Source: Thermoproteota archaeon (GTDB lineage Archaea; Korarchaeota; Korarchaeia; Korarchaeales; Korarchaeaceae). Taken from it: 7,644 nt of DNA. The position numbers were made by a program, and so were the translations under genes. The DNA lies in the NCBI GenBank assembly GCA_003661265.1, contig QMVU01000044.1, positions 1 through 7,644 of the forward strand, read 5' to 3'. The notes below the pieces were generated by a model that ran no database searches, was not told where the DNA came from, and saw only the letters and a program-made list of their open reading frames with translations. Shown here one piece after another: positions 1 to 5,956 of the stretch (positions within the stretch are counted from its first letter, which is position 1; every line of letters starts with the position of its first letter).

Positions 1-730
1 GGAAGGAATTGGAAACCTCTTGGCTGAGGGGGTGAAGAGGGCGGCTGAGAAAATAGGGAAAGGGGCTGAGAAATACGCAATTCACGTGAAGGGGCTTGAA
101 GTTTCTGGCCAGGACGGAAGGGCACATAGGTCCGCTGGACTAACCCATGCGACTGCGGCAAGGGGAGCAGACCATCTAAGATCTCTCGTCACAGTAGATC
201 AGCTTGGATACGAGGAAGTTGCTGCAGAGAGGTTTGGTAAGGACAAGCTTCCCGGGATATGCGATGGACAGAGCGAGGAGCATAAGGCTTTGGCAGTCAA
301 GGTCATTGAGGACGTTTATGCAGTCAGGGATGCGATGATAGTCTGTTGGTACTCGGTCTCTTGGCCTCCAATCTTCTGGATAGACGACTTCGCAAAGGTC
401 CTAAAGCTCGTTACCGGCTACGAGGGATTTGCTGACCCAGACAAGCTTATGATGATGGGGGAGAGGATCGTAAACTTGAAAAGAGCTTTCAACGTTAGGG
501 AGGGAATAAGGAGGAAGGACGACACGTTGCCTGAGAGGTTCACAGAGGAGCCCATGCCTTCGGGGCCAGCAAAGGGACAGGTGGTGGACTTGGAGAGGAT
601 GCTTAATGAGTACTATCAGCTGAGGAATTGGGACCTGGAGACGGGCATTCCAAAGAAGGAGACTTTCGAGAGGCTTGGGATGCTTGACATAGCTGAAGAG
701 CTTGAGAAGTCTGGAGTTAGGCTCCCCTAA
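1..730 (+). CDS. Aldehyde:ferredoxin oxidoreductase, C-terminal part (5' end outside window)
   Basis: The reading frame is open from base 2, so the first in-window TTG at 20 is an internal leucine codon and the gene starts upstream. The visible 242 residues are the C-terminal alpha-helical domains of the tungstopterin aldehyde:ferredoxin oxidoreductase (AOR) family, cytoplasmic enzymes that oxidise aldehydes to carboxylic acids and reduce ferredoxin. Family landmarks in order: GNLLAEGV near the left edge, AIHVKGLE (residues 26-33 of the fragment), ARGADHLR (53-60), VRDAMIVC (108-115), whose Cys115 sits where the last [4Fe-4S] ligand of the family lies, then NVREG, DDTLPERF and a tail close to the family's YYxxRGWDxxGxP (here LRNWDLETGIP). 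The other three cluster cysteines and the first pterin motif would lie upstream. The stop is 10 bases before the amidohydrolase start, implying an operon. The aldehyde substrate cannot be read from this part. Confidence 0.93.
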   Translation, partial: EGIGNLLAEGVKRAAEKIGKGAEKYAIHVKGLEVSGQDGRAHRSAGLTHATAARGADHLRSLVTVDQLGYEEVAAERFGKDKLPGICDGQSEEHKALAVKVIEDVYAVRDAMIVCWYSVSWPPIFWIDDFAKVLKLVTGYEGFADPDKLMMMGERIVNLKRAFNVREGIRRKDDTLPERFTEEPMPSGPAKGQVVDLERMLNEYYQLRNWDLETGIPKKETFERLGMLDIAEELEKSGVRLP

Positions 731-735
731 AGGTG
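731..735 (+). promoter_or_regulatory. Ribosome binding site deciding the amidohydrolase start
   Basis: AGGTG lies 5 bases before the ATG at 741, in the 10-base gap after the oxidoreductase stop. It favours this ATG over the in-frame ATG at 702, which would overlap the oxidoreductase gene and add 13 residues with no family resemblance. Confidence 0.7.
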
Positions 736-740
736 CTCTT

Positions 741-2087
741 ATGGAAGCTGACCTCGTAGTGAAGGGAGGAAAACTAGTAACTCCAAAGGAAGTCATAGAG
801 GCAGGAGTAGCTGTAAAAGATGGCAAGATAGTTAAGATAGCTAAAGAACCAGGTTTGCCTGAGGCTGGGGAGGTCGTAAAGGCTGACGGTAAGGTGATCA
901 TTCCAGGAGTTATAGACGCCCACTGTCACATTCACGACCCTGATTACACTTATAGGGAGGACTTCGAATCAGGAAGCAAAGCTGCGGCAGCAGGAGGTGT
1001 CACGGTGCTCATAGACATGCCTCTCGTCCTAACAGTCCTATCTGACATGATAAAAAGGAAGATAGAGGAGGGTGAGAGGACTTCCGTTGTGGATTTCAGC
1101 TTTCACGCTGGAATGATGAAGCCTGAGTACTTGGGGGAGATACCTGCCATAGCTTCATTGGGTGTGAAGTCTTTCAAGCTCTTCACGACCCAGCCCTTTA
1201 AAGTCGATTGGGAAGGGGTCAGGAGCATAGTTGGAGAGGTTTCGAAGGTGAATGGCGTCACAGTTGTACACGCAGAGGACGACGAGGTGATATCTGAGTG
1301 GGTTAGGAGGGTAAAGGAAGAGGAGGGGAGGAAGGACGTCCTTGCCCACTTCGATTCCCGTCCAGCGGAGGCAGAAGGAGAAGCCATAAGGAAGCTCATC
1401 GAAATAAGCGAGGAGATGGGAGGGCACATCCACATAGCCCATATGACCACAACGGTGGGGACTGTCTTGGTGAGAGATGCTAAGAGAAGGGGGATAAGCG
1501 TGACTGCGGAAACTTGTCCACAGTACCTTGTCTTCACTAGAAGAGATATTGAGCGTTTAGGACCTTACCTTAAGATGACTCCTCCCCTCAGAACAAGGGA
1601 TGACGTTATTTCTCTCTGGAAGGGTCTTGCAGACGGAACTATAGACATGGTAGTGACGGATCATGCTCCGGGAACTAGGGAGGAGAAGGAGGTTGGTTGG
1701 AAGGACATTTGGAAAGCATGGGGTGGGATTCCCGGTGTCGAGACCCTACTCCCCATCATGCTGAGCGAAGGCGTAAACAAAGGGAGGATCACGCCCATGA
1801 AGCTAGTAGAGGTTATGTGCCAGAGGCCTGCGGAGGTCTTCGGCCTTTATCCGAGGAAGGGAACTTTAAAGGAGGGCTCCGACGGAGACCTCGTCATTGT
1901 TGACATGAAGAAGGAGGTCACGATAAGGGCTGGGATCCTTCACTACAAGGTCGGCTGGACCCCTTACGAGGGTATGAAGGTTGTAGGCTACCCTGAAGAA
2001 ACCATCATCAGGGGTAAGGTTGTTGCAGAAGATGGCGAAATCCTCGCAAAACCTGGGTACGGGAGGTTCGTGGCAATGACACGATGA
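741..2087 (+). CDS. Cyclic amidohydrolase (allantoinase / dihydropyrimidinase / dihydroorotase-like)
   Basis: A 448-residue zinc-type amidohydrolase that should hydrolyse a cyclic amide, imide or ureide in the cytoplasm. The length matches the allantoinase/hydantoinase group. Every expected binuclear metal ligand is present: HxH at His61/His63 (DAHCHIHDP), the carboxylated-lysine candidate Lys146 in VKSFKLF, His177 (VVHAED), His234 (HIAHMTT) and Asp307 (VTDHAP). The N-terminal small beta domain (ADLVVKGGKLVTP...AVKDGKIVKI) and the C-terminal strands (KVGWTPYEG...TIIRGKVVAEDGEI) are typical of the group. The arginine of the dihydroorotase HxHxR motif is replaced by His65, and the tyrosine following the carboxylated lysine in hydantoinases is not evident (FTTQP). 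Dihydroorotase is therefore unlikely, and allantoinase or a related activity is open. The start at 741 is set by AGGTG five bases upstream. Coupling to the preceding oxidoreductase suggests a shared catabolic pathway; that is inference. Confidence 0.9.
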   Translation: MEADLVVKGGKLVTPKEVIEAGVAVKDGKIVKIAKEPGLPEAGEVVKADGKVIIPGVIDAHCHIHDPDYTYREDFESGSKAAAAGGVTVLIDMPLVLTVLSDMIKRKIEEGERTSVVDFSFHAGMMKPEYLGEIPAIASLGVKSFKLFTTQPFKVDWEGVRSIVGEVSKVNGVTVVHAEDDEVISEWVRRVKEEEGRKDVLAHFDSRPAEAEGEAIRKLIEISEEMGGHIHIAHMTTTVGTVLVRDAKRRGISVTAETCPQYLVFTRRDIERLGPYLKMTPPLRTRDDVISLWKGLADGTIDMVVTDHAPGTREEKEVGWKDIWKAWGGIPGVETLLPIMLSEGVNKGRITPMKLVEVMCQRPAEVFGLYPRKGTLKEGSDGDLVIVDMKKEVTIRAGILHYKVGWTPYEGMKVVGYPEETIIRGKVVAEDGEILAKPGYGRFVAMTR

Positions 2088-2314
2088 TTTGACAAATTCA
2101 CCATCTATGAATGAGTAAATGGATTGCCAAACCTTGAGAAACCTGCACACATCAAGACGAAGGAGGCTAACCAAACACATGAACCATACCTTATTCTAAT
2201 TAAACAGAGCATAAAGAGGAAGGCAAGCCTTTTTGGCCCTCGAATAAGATAGAAGATAGAGCTATTCTCCTTGCTGCCTCTTATTTTTGTGCTCTAAAAA
2301 CCTTCATACTTGGA
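2088..2314. other. Intergenic stretch without a convincing gene
   Basis: No frame on either strand gives a protein-like reading with a start and ribosome site. The only structure seen is a short AAGGC/GCCTT inverted repeat running into five T residues at about 2219-2234, which could help end transcription from the amidohydrolase operon. Confidence 0.4.
2219..2234 (+). terminator. Possible weak terminator after the oxidoreductase/amidohydrolase operon
   Basis: AAGGC-AA-GCCTT is followed directly by a run that makes five consecutive T. The loop is only two bases as a full stem (four if the inner pair opens) and it lies about 130 bases past the stop. Archaeal termination relies mainly on T-runs, so the T5 may be the functional part. 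Confidence 0.25.
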
Positions 2315-2540
2315 TCACATCTTCTTCAGTACCTTAATGTTCACTAGCGCGCTCAAGAACCCGATTGCATCCAGTAGGGCCCTGCTTTCCTCCTCCAAAT
2401 AGGCTAGTTGCTTTCCCTTTTTCCTCTGTTAAGCACTTCATCTCAGCGAGTTGCCACTCATTGAGCCTGATCCTCTCCTTTATCAACTGCCTCCTCAGAA
2501 TGAGTTCGAGTTCTTTGGCGGCGTAAGTCTTTAGGGACAT
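2315..2540 (-). pseudogene. Small helical protein gene with an apparent one-base frameshift
   Basis: From the ATG at 2540 the minus strand reads a charged, helix-prone protein (MSLKTYAAKELELILRR, then QLAEMKCLTEEKGK). In the original frame it then turns into a Gly/Pro-rich tail ending at 2334. Dropping one base in the run of A5/G3/A3 (plus-strand T/C run at 2412-2422) continues smoothly as QLAYLEEESRALLDAIGF and on to VLKKM, stopping at TGA 2315-2317, for a 74-residue product. The restored tail has the same helical, Glu/Lys/Leu-rich character as the first half, which supports a real gene with an indel, either true decay or a sequencing error at a homopolymer. AAGGA lies five bases before the ATG. 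I do not recognise the family; small antitoxin-like or coiled-coil proteins are possible but unsupported. Confidence 0.45.
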
Positions 2541-2682
2541 TGATGTCCTTACGCGCGAGTTAATTCTTGAGGAGGCCTTAGAGTGGGAGAAGAACCATCC
2601 TCCCGTCTGGCCTTGGATAGCTTCCTTAGATGGGCTTGCGGCTGCAGGATATTCTGCTGAAAATAAAGCAGCAATTTATTAG
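2527..2682 (+). pseudogene. Start-less coding-like remnant
   Basis: This plus-strand frame reads about 50 residues of protein-like composition, including LILEEALEWEKNHPPVWPW and ASLDGLAAAGYSAENKAAIY before a TAG. It has an upstream stop at 2524-2526 and no ATG, GTG or TTG in a position to start the product, so it looks like the 3' end of a lost gene. It points away from the small frameshifted gene to its left and overlaps its first bases. The family is not recognised, and chance openness of this length cannot be excluded. Confidence 0.25.
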
Positions 2683-2695
2683 AATAAACTATTCT
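2681..2695 (-). terminator. Small hairpin at the end of the regulator gene
   Basis: AGAATA-AAC-TATTCT is a perfect 6-bp inverted repeat with a three-base loop that includes part of the regulator's stop codon. Reading leftward on the minus strand, AT-rich sequence follows. It may help 3' end formation; the low GC content makes the stem weak at high temperature. Confidence 0.25.
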
Positions 2696-3323
2696 ACGTG
2701 TTTCTATCCTTCTTGAGCCTCTTCTCGATTTCCTCAGCTACTCTAACATATCCCCTCTTCTTTAAATCCTCAACTGCTGTCAACGGATAGCCGAGCTTCC
2801 AGTTTAGCTTTGTATAGGGTATGATGGCCATAACCCCGAATAGCAGAGGTTGTAGTTCACTAAAGAGGTTTTTAGGGACATAAGCAACCAAGACGTCCCT
2901 GATCTCCACAAGAACCCTCCTCATAAGGCTTGTGCTGGTTCCCCTATCTATGCCAACTATGGCTACGTTTCTCACTGCCAACTTTTTCCCTCTCTTATAG
3001 GCTGACTCTAGAAGAGCATCATCAATCCACAGCTCAATCCTTTCACCCTGTATCAACAACTCTGGAGCCTCTTTTCTAGAAAGCGAGAAGGATAGTATGC
3101 TCCAGGCCCTTTTGCCAAGGGCCGTAAGCGAGTATCCTTGGTTTGTCCTTATAACAATACCTTGGAGTCTCTTAAGATGAAACGAAAGAGTACTAGATTC
3201 TACCCCAGTTGCCCTCAACAGCTCCGAGTAGGGAAGCTCTCCTCTCACCCCAAGGACTTCTATTATCCTTCTCCTCACTTCATGGCTCAGCGCTTCAAAT
3301 ACCCTGTCCAACAATACGGGCAC
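2694..3323 (-). CDS. ArsR-like winged-helix transcriptional regulator
   Basis: A 209-residue protein. Residues about 5-75 form a winged helix-turn-helix of the ArsR/archaeal HTH type: LDRVFEALSHEVRRRIIEVL is the first helical pair, LPYSELLRATG leads into the recognition helix around ESSTLSFHLKRL, and the wing is IVIRTNQGYSLTALGKRA. This should bind DNA, usually as a dimer and often as a repressor. Residues 80-209 are a C-terminal domain I cannot assign, mixed helix and strand with no metal-binding cysteine cluster, so metal sensing is not supported. The GTG start at 3323 has GGAG four bases upstream on the minus strand. It is divergent from the ABC-2 exporter operon across 85 bases, so control of that operon, and of itself, is the natural inference. 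The ligand is unknown. Confidence 0.82.
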   Translation of the reverse strand: MPVLLDRVFEALSHEVRRRIIEVLGVRGELPYSELLRATGVESSTLSFHLKRLQGIVIRTNQGYSLTALGKRAWSILSFSLSRKEAPELLIQGERIELWIDDALLESAYKRGKKLAVRNVAIVGIDRGTSTSLMRRVLVEIRDVLVAYVPKNLFSELQPLLFGVMAIIPYTKLNWKLGYPLTAVEDLKKRGYVRVAEEIEKRLKKDRNT

Positions 3324-3327
3324 CTAA

Positions 3328-3332
3328 CTCCA
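3328..3332 (-). promoter_or_regulatory. Ribosome binding site of the regulator
   Basis: On the minus strand TGGAG lies four bases before the GTG at 3323. No ATG is available at this end of the frame, so the site supports the GTG start and a transcript with a short leader. Confidence 0.5.
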
Positions 3333-3358
3333 GTTGACAAGTTTGTAGGCTCCGCTTT

Positions 3359-3372
3359 ACCTATATGCTATA
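3359..3372 (-). promoter_or_regulatory. Possible TATA box of the regulator gene
   Basis: Read on the minus strand, 3359-3372 gives a TATAGCATATAGGT-like stretch. A start site about 26 bases on would leave a leader of about 15 bases, just enough to include the GGAG ribosome site. Confidence 0.35.
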
Positions 3373-3380
3373 CAGATCTC

Positions 3381-3386
3381 TTAAAT
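3381..3386 (+). promoter_or_regulatory. TATA box of the ABC operon (leaderless promoter)
   Basis: TTAAAT is centred about 25-26 bases before the GTG at 3409, the spacing expected if transcription begins at the start codon itself. No Shine-Dalgarno-like sequence occurs in the A/C-rich bases just upstream of the GTG, which agrees with a leaderless mRNA. Confidence 0.55.
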
Positions 3387-3408
3387 CCTCCAAACTCAAA
3401 CTAAATTT

Positions 3409-4320
3409 GTGACGTCATCGTACCCAGCTGTAGAATCAATCCAGCTCGTCAAGTTTTATGGTAATATTATGGCCCTTGCCGGAGTGTCACTTGAGGTACC
3501 TCAGGAGACATTGTTTTGCCTTGTTGGACCGAACGGAGCTGGAAAAACGACTTTCATAAGGATTGCTTCCACCCAGCTCCTTCCATCTTCTGGTAACATA
3601 TTCGTAATGGGATACGATGCCATCAAAGAGCCTGAAAAGGTAAGAAGACTAGTCTCAGTAATGCCTCAGGAAGGAAACGCTGGAAGAATTCTGTCTGCTT
3701 GGGAGAACATCTATTACTACCTTTTAGCTAGAGGTATGGAAAGAGGCGAAGCTAGAGACCAAACCAGGAGAACCATGGAGGCCTTGGGGCTTTGGGAGAT
3801 TAAGGACTCCTTAACCATGAAACTCTCAGGAGGATTCAGGAGGAGGGTCTTGGCAGCTATGGCATTGGCTTCAGGGGCGGATGTGGTGTTCTTGGACGAG
3901 CCGACAGCTGGCTTGGACCCAATAGCTAGGAGGGAGTTCTGGGGATACATAAGGGGGATGGTGAGGGAGGGCCAGACCATCATATTTTCTACCCACATGC
4001 TTAATGAGGCGGAGCAGGTCTCGGATTTTGTTACTATGATAACGAGGGGTAGAATTGTTTTTAAAGGAACTCCCTCCGAAGCTAAGAAACTCGTTAAGTC
4101 TTCCTACAGGGTAGTACTAAAGGGAAGGGTGAGTCCATCCATTCTCGAGGGGAAGGAGCACAGGACACATGGTGACATGGTCTACGTTTATTGTGAGGAG
4201 GAGGAAGCTGTCAGCATAGTGGAAAGAGCGATAAGGGAGGGAATTGAGGCAACAGTTAGACCTGTTGGGCTTGAAGATGCCTTTGTCAAGGTGATGGAAG
4301 GAGATGCTCAAGTTCCTTAG
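3409..4320 (+). CDS. ABC transporter ATP-binding protein (ABC-2 / DrrA-CcmA type)
   Basis: A complete 303-residue nucleotide-binding subunit that powers export through the membrane partner encoded next. All motifs are present: Walker A GPNGAGKTT (residues 40-48), Q-loop Gln87 (VMPQEG), signature LSGGF (139-143) followed by RRR, Walker B VVFLDEP (159-165), D-loop AGLD (167-170) and switch His196 (STHML). Residues about 225-303 are the C-terminal extension usual in DrrA-like exporter ATPases, ending in RPVGLEDAFVKV, which resembles the SLEDVF motif of that group. The GTG start gives about six residues before the first strand (VESIQLVKFYG) and fits a leaderless promoter; the next Met (residue 21) would cut into the fold. 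The transported substrate is not identifiable: drugs, lipids, peptides or polysaccharide are all possible. Confidence 0.93.
   Translation: MTSSYPAVESIQLVKFYGNIMALAGVSLEVPQETLFCLVGPNGAGKTTFIRIASTQLLPSSGNIFVMGYDAIKEPEKVRRLVSVMPQEGNAGRILSAWENIYYYLLARGMERGEARDQTRRTMEALGLWEIKDSLTMKLSGGFRRRVLAAMALASGADVVFLDEPTAGLDPIARREFWGYIRGMVREGQTIIFSTHMLNEAEQVSDFVTMITRGRIVFKGTPSEAKKLVKSSYRVVLKGRVSPSILEGKEHRTHGDMVYVYCEEEEAVSIVERAIREGIEATVRPVGLEDAFVKVMEGDAQVP
4289..4295 (+). promoter_or_regulatory. Ribosome binding site of the permease inside the ATPase gene
   Basis: AGGTGAT, a match to the archaeal anti-Shine-Dalgarno core, sits within the last codons of the ATPase gene, eight bases before the ATG at 4304. It supports the 17-base gene overlap and translational coupling. 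The GGAAGGAG that abuts the ATG is too close to act as the main site. Confidence 0.55.
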
Positions 4321-5041
4321 ACAAACCTGGTCTATAGCCCTTATGACGATAATTCCAGTTCTAAGAGTGAAAAGTTTCTTCCTACAGCTCCCAATCTTAG
4401 CCATTCTTCCGCTTTACTTTATCTTGATGTTTGGAGGAGATCGAAGCTCAATTCTTCATGCCCTGGCAGGCGGCATTGTGACCAGCTCAACTTTTTTAGG
4501 CTTGGGTCTAATGCAGGACTTCGTCTATGAAAAACACTATTATAAGCTGGTGGACATGCTGGTAGCTTCTCCTCTCCCTCCATTGGCATACGTATTAGGG
4601 AAGCTTCTGGGAAGCCTTTTGTTATCTCTGCCTTCCTCAGCACCTTTAATGCTACTTTTAGCTCACATAGTGGGATATCAAAGGATCGTTATAATCTCCT
4701 TCCTAGCTTTGATGCTCTTAGGAACCTTAATGGGTTGCATTTCATTCACAATGGCCACTCTAATGGCTACGGTTAAAGAGGTCGGAGCACTCCCAAGCCT
4801 GTTAGGAGTTGTGCTTCTATACTTACCGCCAGTTTATTACCCGTGTGAGTCGCTCCCTCTCTTCATTAGAGGGGTGGCTAAGGCTATTCCAACGGTGACA
4901 GCTGCTGAGATAATAAAGCATTACTCTTGGATCTCAAGGGTAAGCCAGCAAGGCATTTTATTGAGATGGATCTATCTAACATGCGTTACTTTAGCGCTAG
5001 CAGTGTTATCTATCAAGATCTCAAGGTGGAGGGAACCATAA
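4304..5041 (+). CDS. ABC-2 type exporter permease
   Basis: A 245-residue polytopic membrane protein, the transmembrane subunit for the preceding ATPase. About six hydrophobic spans can be seen, near residues 25-43, 52-70, 95-121, 128-152, 162-178 and 221-237, the number typical of ABC-2/DrrB permeases. After the second span the stretch FVYEKHYYKLVDMLVASPLP followed by YVLGK matches the family pattern in which a Glu-containing coupling segment and 'asP...iLGK' precede the third span. Near the end, LPPVYYPCESLP and IPTVTAAEIIK match the family's P-x-LP and NP/IP-T motifs. The gene overlaps the ATPase by 17 bases and is the last of the operon. One permease gene implies a homodimer with two ATPase subunits. 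Confidence 0.88.
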   Translation: MLKFLRQTWSIALMTIIPVLRVKSFFLQLPILAILPLYFILMFGGDRSSILHALAGGIVTSSTFLGLGLMQDFVYEKHYYKLVDMLVASPLPPLAYVLGKLLGSLLLSLPSSAPLMLLLAHIVGYQRIVIISFLALMLLGTLMGCISFTMATLMATVKEVGALPSLLGVVLLYLPPVYYPCESLPLFIRGVAKAIPTVTAAEIIKHYSWISRVSQQGILLRWIYLTCVTLALAVLSIKISRWREP

Positions 5042-5068
5042 AGTCCGAAAAGCTAAATCTGCTCCGGA

Positions 5069-5093
5069 TTATGCGCAATTATAGTGTGCATAA
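5069..5093. terminator. Stem-loop between convergent genes (possible bidirectional terminator)
   Basis: TTATGCGCA and TGTGCATAA pair over 9 bp with one G:U and a seven-base AT-rich loop. The element lies alone in the 89 bases between two converging genes. No T-run follows on either side, so it is not a classical intrinsic terminator and may instead stabilise or mark 3' ends. Confidence 0.45.
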
Positions 5094-5130
5094 AAGTCTG
5101 AATTAATGCTAGATTTTGGAGACTGAAGGT

Positions 5131-5895
5131 TCATCCGAGCTCGATGGCACGCTTTAAAATCGGTTGGTAAACCAGATTTGCAAGAGTTCCCTTGAGCAAG
5201 AAGTCAAGGGTTATCATTGCCAATGCAAGGTAAAGCTGCTTCTTGACCTGTTTTCCATCGAAACTCGCACCAAGGAGCCTTGAGAAGAATGGAATCGAAA
5301 GAACAACCCCCAAGTTGACGTAACCTATGACCCTAAGGATTGCGTAAATTGGCCAACCCAAGAGAATAGGGGCCCACGTCATCCCAGCTTTGGAGTGGAT
5401 GAACAGACATCCAACGTAATAATTCATGTAGTTAAGGAGAAAGGATCCAAGGAAAAGACCAAGGAATCCGGCTGAAACAAAGCAGAGGATTGAGAACAAC
5501 CCAAGCTCCGTTAATTTCGGGATCATGAAAAGGCTAGGGTCTCCCTCTGGACCCGCTCCCGTTCTTATCCACCTGAACATTTCCTGTTTGTACGAGTTCC
5601 CCTTAAGTATGAGCTCTCCAATTTCCTCCCCCAGAGACATTGTGATGAGTATTAGGGTAAGTGACGACGAGAGGGCCCACATCAGCACGTGATATGCTGC
5701 GTCCCAGTTTCTTCCCTCCTTAAGATCTAGGTAGTAAAGGGGATAGATCATCAGGGTCATGGCTAGAGGAAAGGCTAATCTAGAAATTTTTGAAAGGATA
5801 AGGCCAATCAAGATTGACAATATTCCTAAGATAAAGGCGAGGAGGTATCCCCTCCAGTCCCTCACATGAATCTTAAACCTATCTGGCTTAAGCAT
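5131..5895 (-). CDS. Multi-spanning archaeal membrane protein of unknown function
   Basis: A 254-residue integral membrane protein. Hydrophobic spans are visible near residues 17-35, 39-55, 68-88, 129-151, 173-200 and 220-238, with a soluble loop at about 89-128. That loop holds YKQEMFRWIRTGAGPEGDP, a charged and glycine/proline-rich segment that looks functional rather than a simple linker. It is followed at the end of the fourth span by LLNYMNYYVG, polar and aromatic residues in or beside the membrane. No signal peptide cleavage site, ATP-binding motif or catalytic triad is seen. I recall this layout from archaeal uncharacterised membrane proteins but cannot name a family. It stands alone, convergent to the exporter operon, with its own TATA box and no ribosome site. 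A transport, YIP1-like or lipid-related role is speculation. Confidence 0.75.
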   Translation of the reverse strand: MLKPDRFKIHVRDWRGYLLAFILGILSILIGLILSKISRLAFPLAMTLMIYPLYYLDLKEGRNWDAAYHVLMWALSSSLTLILITMSLGEEIGELILKGNSYKQEMFRWIRTGAGPEGDPSLFMIPKLTELGLFSILCFVSAGFLGLFLGSFLLNYMNYYVGCLFIHSKAGMTWAPILLGWPIYAILRVIGYVNLGVVLSIPFFSRLLGASFDGKQVKKQLYLALAMITLDFLLKGTLANLVYQPILKRAIELG

Positions 5896-5917
5896 TTCTC
5901 AAAGGGTACAAACCTAC

Positions 5918-5925
5918 TTTATAAA
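5918..5925 (-). promoter_or_regulatory. TATA box of the membrane protein gene (leaderless promoter)
   Basis: TTTATAAA is centred 26-27 bases before the ATG at 5895. This puts the transcription start at or next to the start codon. The bases between lack a GGAG/GGTG motif, in keeping with a leaderless transcript. Confidence 0.65.
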
Positions 5926-5956
5926 CTCTAATAGCTGCTCTCATGGAATTTCAGTC

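Larger units (their letters stand above)
3340..3402. promoter_or_regulatory. Candidate operator repeats between regulator and ABC operon
   Basis: AGTTTGTAGG at 3340-3349 is answered by CCTCCAAACT at 3387-3396, an inverted repeat matching at 9 of 10 positions with 37 bases between arms. The right arm continues as a tandem CAAACTCAAACT (3391-3402). The right-hand repeats sit between the TATA box and the GTG start of the ATPase gene, where a bound repressor would block transcription. Binding by the adjacent regulator is inference. Confidence 0.4.

Noticed and set aside
20..22. TTG as the start of the oxidoreductase gene
   Set aside because: The frame is open to base 2 and the residues before it (EGIGNL) match the family, so the gene is truncated by the window edge.
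702..740. Upstream ATG as the amidohydrolase start
   Set aside because: It overlaps the oxidoreductase gene, adds residues with no family likeness, and has no ribosome site; the ATG at 741 has AGGTG at the right distance.
401..901. Long minus-strand open frame opposite the oxidoreductase/amidohydrolase junction
   Set aside because: It is antisense to two confident genes and its product has no recognisable motifs.
1103..1537. Minus-strand open frames inside the amidohydrolase gene
   Set aside because: They mirror the conserved metal-site codons of the plus strand and show no protein-like features.
2340..2360. AGCGCGCT palindrome as an operator or recombination site
   Set aside because: It lies within the small frameshifted gene and is short enough to arise from codon content.
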